Shown here piece after piece: positions 27,091-32,332 of a stretch of 32,332 bases of DNA. Source of the stretch: Sphingosinicella soli (GTDB lineage Bacteria; Pseudomonadota; Alphaproteobacteria; Sphingomonadales; Sphingomonadaceae); the NCBI RefSeq assembly GCF_014199685.1, contig NZ_JACHNZ010000044.1:1-32332 (forward strand), written 5' to 3'. Position numbers and translations under genes: made by a program. Under the pieces are notes generated by a model. The model was not told the origin of the DNA. It ran no database searches and saw only the letters and a list, made by a program, of their open reading frames with translations. How positions within the stretch are numbered: the stretch's first letter is position 1; the number at the start of each line of letters is the position of its first letter.

Positions 27091-28008
27091 TTATCCCAGA
27101 AGCCAGCGGTCGGCGACGAGCGCGCCGAACAGGACGAAGAGATAGAGCACCGAAAACGCGAACAGTCGGCGCTCGGGGCGCATCGCAGCGGGATCGGTCG
27201 CATCGTTGCGGAACACGGCGACCGCGAGCGCCATGAACACCGCGCCGAGCGCTGCGGCGGTGAGGCCGTAGATCGCGCCGGTGAGACGCATCGCCCACGG
27301 CAGCAGGCTGACCGCCACCAGAAGCGGCGTGTAGGCGAGGATCTGGATGCGCGTTGCCCGCTCGCCGTGCGTGACGGGCAGCATCGGCACGCCCGCGTTC
27401 GCATAGTCGCCGCGCACGAACAGCGCGAGGCTCCAGAAATGCGGCGGAGTCCACAGGAAGATGAGCGCGAAGAGCAGGACCGGCAGCGCCGTGACGTCGC
27501 CGGTGACCGCCGCCCAGCCGATGACCGGCGGGAATGCGCCCGCAGCGCCGCCGATGACGATGTTCTGCGGTGTCCGGCGCTTCAGCCAGACCGTGTAGAC
27601 GAACACATAGAACAGGATCGAGACGGTGAGCAGCGCGGCCGATGCGAAGTTCACTGCAAGCGCCATCACCACCACCGCGCCGACGGCAAGACTGACCGCA
27701 AAGCCGAACGCCGCCGCCGGATCGATGCGGCCCGCCGGAATCGGCCGGTTCGCGGTGCGCTTCATCCGCGCATCGAGATCGGCTTCGTACCACATGTTGA
27801 GCGCGCCCGACGCCCCGGCCGCAACCGCGATGCACAGCACCGCCGTGAACCCGATCACCGGATGGATATGACCCGGCGCCGCAAGCAGACCGCAAAGCCC
27901 CGTGAAGACGACAAGCGTCATCACGCGCGGCTTCAGCAGCGCGAAATAATCCCGCCAGTCAGCGAAATCGCTGATTGGCGGGACAGAAACGGCGGGTACG
28001 CTGGACAC
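27091..28008 (-). CDS. ctaB: Protoheme IX farnesyltransferase (heme O synthase)
   Basis: The 305-residue protein is a UbiA-superfamily membrane enzyme that farnesylates heme b to heme O, the first step to heme a. Landmarks are [19 protein letters not shown] near residues 20-40, the substrate/metal loop [19 protein letters not shown] (about 71-89) and the second loop [21 protein letters not shown]. About eight hydrophobic helices follow. The start is GTG 28008, with AGGAT four bases upstream and the coxA stop eight bases before it. Extension further upstream would run into coxA and is rejected. The N-terminal [17 protein letters not shown] is typical. Confidence 0.96.
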   Translation of the reverse strand: MSSVPAVSVPPISDFADWRDYFALLKPRVMTLVVFTGLCGLLAAPGHIHPVIGFTAVLCIAVAAGASGALNMWYEADLDARMKRTANRPIPAGRIDPAAAFGFAVSLAVGAVVVMALAVNFASAALLTVSILFYVFVYTVWLKRRTPQNIVIGGAAGAFPPVIGWAAVTGDVTALPVLLFALIFLWTPPHFWSLALFVRGDYANAGVPMLPVTHGERATRIQILAYTPLLVAVSLLPWAMRLTGAIYGLTAAALGAVFMALAVAVFRNDATDPAAMRPERRLFAFSVLYLFVLFGALVADRWLLG

Positions 28009-28015
28009 GGCGATC

Positions 28016-29683
<1,668 letters not shown>

Positions 29684-29699
29684 CTACCCGAACTTGATC

Positions 29700-30707
29700 T
29701 TAAAGCGTTTCGGCGGCGGCAGGCGCCGCTTCCGGGACTGCAGGCGCCGCAGCAGCAGCATCGGCGGCGGCGGGTGCGGCAGCGACTTCGATGCCCGCAT
29801 CCGTCTGGCGCGCGGCGACCCAGATATCGAATTTGTCCTTCGACACCACTTCGACGGCGATCGGCATGAAGCCGTGCTTGGTGCCGCAAAGTTCGGAGCA
29901 CTGGCCGTAATAAAGGCCCTCGCGATCCGCCTTGAACCAGGTTTCGTTCATACGTCCCGGAACCGCATCCATCTTCACCCAGAAGGCGGGAACCGCCCAG
30001 CTGTGGATCACGTCCGACGCGGTCACCAGAACCTTCACGACGCTGCCGACCGGAACCACGACGCGGTTGTCCGTCGCGAGCAGCTTGGGTTCACCGGCCT
30101 TTTCAGCCTCCTCCGCCGAAAGCATCACGGCATCGAAGCCGAAGCTGCCCTGATCGGGATACTCATAGCTCCAGTACCACTGGTGGCCGGTGGCCTTGAT
30201 CGTGAGATCGGCCTTCGGGGGATCGTATTGCGAGGCGAGCAGCTTGAACGAAGGGATCGCGATCGCGACGAGCACGAGCACGGGCACCAGTGTCCACACC
30301 ACCTCGATGAACACATTGTGCGTCGTCTTCGAAGGGACAGGGTTGGCGCTGCGGCGGAAACGGAACATCGCCCAGATCAGCAAGCCGAACACCAGGGCCG
30401 TGATCACGCCCATGATGAGCAGCAGCGCGGTGTTGAAATCCGAACCGCGCTGACCGAGCGCAGTCACCTGCGGCTGGATCTGCCACCCGCCCTGCGGCTG
30501 GCCGATGCCGGCATCGGGACGCGTGCCCATGTTCGCCAGATTGACCGCAGGCGTCGCCGCCGCATCAACCGAAGGCGCCTGCTCGACCGTGGCGGCAGCG
30601 GGAGCCGCGGCATCGGTTGCCGCTTCCTGCGCCTGTGCCTGAACGGTGCCGAGCGTGAGCGCCGCAGCGACTGCCAATGCCCTGAAACGGCTGTTAATTC
30701 CGCGCAT
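29700..30707 (-). CDS. coxB: Cytochrome c oxidase subunit II
   Basis: The 335-residue protein is the CuA subunit that takes electrons from cytochrome c. A signal peptide (about 1-26, ending AQAQ) and two transmembrane helices (91-113, 134-155) precede the cupredoxin domain. The aromatic electron entry is GHQWYWSYEYP at 174-184. The CuA site is H235, C270, E272, C274, H278 and M281. The start ATG 30707 follows GGGGG by four bases; the preceding TTG is not needed. The Ala/Pro-rich linker (about 27-60) and the 28-residue Ala/Pro/Glu tail (about 308-335) are longer than in many homologues. First gene of the respiratory operon. Confidence 0.98.
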   Translation of the reverse strand: MRGINSRFRALAVAAALTLGTVQAQAQEAATDAAAPAAATVEQAPSVDAAATPAVNLANMGTRPDAGIGQPQGGWQIQPQVTALGQRGSDFNTALLLIMGVITALVFGLLIWAMFRFRRSANPVPSKTTHNVFIEVVWTLVPVLVLVAIAIPSFKLLASQYDPPKADLTIKATGHQWYWSYEYPDQGSFGFDAVMLSAEEAEKAGEPKLLATDNRVVVPVGSVVKVLVTASDVIHSWAVPAFWVKMDAVPGRMNETWFKADREGLYYGQCSELCGTKHGFMPIAVEVVSKDKFDIWVAARQTDAGIEVAAAPAAADAAAAAPAVPEAAPAAAETL

Positions 30708-30775
30708 CAAACCCCCACTTGCTCCAATACGGCCAGACGGCGCGCGAACGCACCGACGGAATCGATTTGGCGCGC

Positions 30776-30804
30776 CTTATAGATGCGCCCCGATTCGCGG
30801 ACAA
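30776..30804 (-). promoter_or_regulatory. Probable sigma-70 promoter of the cox operon
   Basis: On the minus strand TTGTCC (30804-30799), a spacer of exactly 17 bases, and TATAAG (30781-30776) give four and five matches to the consensus boxes. It lies in the only gap upstream of coxB and would leave a leader of about 60 bases before the ATG. Confidence 0.6.
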
Positions 30805-30853
30805 GCGATAGCTTGCCGCACCCCGGCGCTTTCGGGAACCCGCGCGCGAACAA

Positions 30854-31672
30854 TCAGATCGCGTCCCCGAAACGCGCCGGGCGCTTCTGGAGGTGCGCGC
30901 CCATCGCTTCGCCGAGATCCGCGCCCGGCAGAAAGGCCGAATTCCAGGTCGCGACGTAATCAAGCCCTTCGGCAATGCCCTGATCGCGGCCCCGGTTCAG
31001 CACTGCCTTCGTGCCCTGAACGGCGACGGGCGATTTCGACGCGATCTCGCGCGCAAGCGCCTCTCCGGCCGCAATCGCTTCGTCGTGGCCGGGCAGCACC
31101 CGATTGAGGAAACCGTGCCGCGCCGCCTCTTCCGCCATGAAACGGCGCCCGGTGTAGGCAAGTTCGCGCACCAGCCCCTGCGGCAGCAGGTGCGGAATGC
31201 GCTGAAGCGTACCGACGTCGGCGACGATGCCGACATTGATTTCCTGAATGCTGAAAAAGCAGTCGGCGGTGCCGATGCGGATGTCGCAGGCGGTGACGAG
31301 ATCGACGCCGCCGCCGATGCAGCCGCCCTGCACGACCGCGATCACCGGTGCCTTGCACTGATCGATCACGGTGAAGCTGTTCTGCATGGCCTTCACCTTG
31401 CGGCGCAGCGCGAGGCGCTGCCGGGCGACGTCTCCTTCGCCTTCCGCCAGCAGGTCTGCGCCTGCCCACGCAAGATCCAGCCCCGCCGTGAAGTGCTTGC
31501 CGGCCGAGACGATCAGGACGGCGCGCACCGAAGGATCCGCCTCGATCGCTTCGAAAACCGTGACGATCTCGGTCCAGAAGGCCTCCGTCATGGTGTTGAA
31601 CGCCTGCCCCCGCGTCATCGCCACGCGGGCGACACCTTCGGCTACGGCAAGCGACAGCGTTTGCAGTTCCAT
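30854..31672 (-). CDS. Crotonase-fold protein, probable dienoyl-CoA isomerase
   Basis: The 272-residue protein has the enoyl-CoA hydratase fold (GKHFTAGLDLAW at about 58-69 forms the first oxyanion region, GGCIGGGVDLVTACD at 116-130 the second). In the mammalian delta3,5-delta2,4-dienoyl-CoA isomerase ECH1 the catalytic residues are D176, E196 and D204, with spacings of 20 and 8. Here D124, E144 and D152 are spaced in the same way, and the surrounding INVGIVADVGTLQRIP matches ECH1 closely. It would help oxidise unsaturated fatty acids with odd-position double bonds. The start ATG 31672 has GGAGA nine bases upstream. It is divergent from the iron-sulfur gene with a 33-base gap. Confidence 0.88.
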   Translation of the reverse strand: MELQTLSLAVAEGVARVAMTRGQAFNTMTEAFWTEIVTVFEAIEADPSVRAVLIVSAGKHFTAGLDLAWAGADLLAEGEGDVARQRLALRRKVKAMQNSFTVIDQCKAPVIAVVQGGCIGGGVDLVTACDIRIGTADCFFSIQEINVGIVADVGTLQRIPHLLPQGLVRELAYTGRRFMAEEAARHGFLNRVLPGHDEAIAAGEALAREIASKSPVAVQGTKAVLNRGRDQGIAEGLDYVATWNSAFLPGADLGEAMGAHLQKRPARFGDAI

Positions 31673-31705
31673 TTGGGCTTCTCCCCGTCTAAATCTCGCG
31701 TCGTC

Positions 31706-32164
31706 ATGACTCGCTTCACCATCAACGGCAATCCTGTCGCTTTTGACCTGCCGCCCGAAACGCCGCTGCTGTGGGCGCTGCGCGACGCAATGAACCTGAC
31801 CGGCACCAAGTTCGGCTGCGGGGCGGGGCTTTGCGGCGCATGCACCGTCCACATCGACGGCCAGGCACAGCGTAGCTGCCAGGTGAACATCGGCGACATC
31901 GAAGGCACGTTCGTCACCACGATCGAGGGCCTCTCCCGCGACGGCAGCCACCCCGTGCAGCAGGCGTGGATCGCCGAGCAGGTGCCGCAGTGCGGCTATT
32001 GCCAGCCGGGCATGATCATGGCGGCAGCCGCGTTCCTGAAAGACACGCCCAAGCCCACCGAAGACGATATCAAGGCGGGAATCACCAATCTCTGCCGCTG
32101 CGGGACGTATCCGCGCATCAAGAAGGCGATTCTGCGCGCGGCGGGAACGCCGAAAGAGGGGTAG
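31706..32164 (+). CDS. (2Fe-2S) small subunit of a molybdenum hydroxylase (IorA-like)
   Basis: The 152-residue protein is the two-cluster electron-transfer subunit of a xanthine dehydrogenase-family enzyme, similar to IorA of isoquinoline 1-oxidoreductase. The plant-type cluster uses C38, C43, C46 and C58; the second uses C96, C99, C130 and C132. All eight are present. Such subunits normally work with a large molybdopterin subunit (IorB type) encoded next door. Here the gene is followed by 79 bases and then the IS481 end, and no large subunit is in the window. It could be orphaned, or the partner may lie beyond the element. Substrate unknown. Confidence 0.92.
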   Translation: MTRFTINGNPVAFDLPPETPLLWALRDAMNLTGTKFGCGAGLCGACTVHIDGQAQRSCQVNIGDIEGTFVTTIEGLSRDGSHPVQQAWIAEQVPQCGYCQPGMIMAAAAFLKDTPKPTEDDIKAGITNLCRCGTYPRIKKAILRAAGTPKEG

Positions 32165-32201
32165 GACGGGTTCAGCCGGTGGGCGTCCCCTGCCCCGATT
32201 T

Positions 32202-32215
32202 CCGGAACATTCCGG
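32202..32215. promoter_or_regulatory. Inverted repeat CCGGAA-CA-TTCCGG
   Basis: Two six-base arms in perfect inverted repeat with a two-base centre lie in the gap after the iron-sulfur gene, about 30 bases from the IS end. It could be a regulator site or a weak hairpin; no T tract follows. Confidence 0.3.
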
Positions 32216-32237
32216 GATGATTTCGCCATAATTCGGG

Positions 32238-32243
32238 CCTAGG
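32238..32243. other. CCTAGG target site beside the right IS481 end
   Basis: CCTAGG directly abuts the IS end that begins TGTTTGATCC at 32244. It fits the NCTAGN consensus and six-base duplication known for IS481. The second copy would be outside the window. Confidence 0.6.
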
Positions 32244-32332
32244 TGTTTGATCCCAGGCTTTGATGGTGCATTATTCAGCCAGCAATGGAAGGATGCGCTA
32301 TGGGACAGATACTCCATGGGAGCGCCACAACG
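32244..32332 (+). mobile_element. End of an IS481-family insertion sequence (right copy, continues outside window)
   Basis: The first 84 bases are identical to the reverse complement of 1-84, so the window is bounded by two inverted copies of the same element end, both with the transposase reading outward. The terminal sequence starts TGT. The rest of the element is outside. Confidence 0.8.
32300..32332 (+). CDS. IS481-family transposase, N-terminal fragment (runs off the window)
   Basis: Eleven codons are visible, MGQILHGSATT, the characteristic start of IS481-family DDE transposases. The frame is open to the window edge. GGAAGGA lies about ten bases before the ATG and could serve as a ribosome binding site. 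The first nine codons are identical to the fragment at 28-1. Confidence 0.7.
   Translation, partial: MGQILHGSATT

Overview
The window reads as a high-GC alphaproteobacterial chromosome segment, most likely from the Sphingomonadales. The evidence is the gene content and order: a full aa3 cytochrome c oxidase locus (coxB-coxA-ctaB-small ORF-ctaG-coxC-DUF983-SURF1), a threonine synthase/M16 peptidase pair, a Suv3-type helicase next to an S4 protein, a 7Fe ferredoxin and CarD, plus a DmpA/BapA-type peptidase. This assignment is inference from gene order and protein families, not from a database search.

Layout: (1) 1-84 is the end of an IS481-family element whose transposase reads out of the window. 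(2) 117-4295 holds a queuosine-precursor transporter, a Y-family polymerase and purL. (3) 4300-5947 is a lower-GC insert with a KAP-family P-loop NTPase. The gene is preceded by a run of 16 G and is split in two frames exactly at Walker B. (4) 5967-12015 is a minus-strand run: BapA-like peptidase, secreted unknown, orphan Hpt protein, alkylsulfatase-like metallo-beta-lactamase protein, TusA-like protein, a membrane unknown and a small unknown. (5) 12236-16491 has tRNA-Leu(GAG), a bidirectional terminator, carD, fdxA, an S4 protein and a Suv3-like helicase. (6) 16852-18760 has an M23 peptidase and a GIY-YIG gene framed by REP-like repeats. (7) 18771-22251 is an overlapping minus operon thrC-M16-methyltransferase. 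(8) 22400-23862 is a small plus-strand block of two unknowns and a DUF421 protein. (9) 23900-30707 is the minus-strand respiratory operon with a FAH-family gene at its end and a recognisable promoter in front of coxB. (10) 30854-32164 has a dienoyl-CoA isomerase-like crotonase and a divergent 2Fe-2S subunit. (11) 32244-32332 is a second, inverted copy of the same IS481 end.

The respiratory block makes a coherent unit: CoxA/B/C are the catalytic core, CtaB makes heme O, CtaG delivers CuB, SURF1 assists heme a insertion, and the 38-residue ORF looks like the small CoxF-type membrane protein. Many genes there and in the thrC operon overlap by TGATG or ATGA, which points to translational coupling.

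The strongest candidates for something unusual are the G16 tract and the split KAP NTPase at 4412-5947, which together look like a phase-variable or decaying NTPase gene of possible defence function. The identical inverted IS481 ends at both window edges could be real flanking insertions or simply contig breaks at a repeat.
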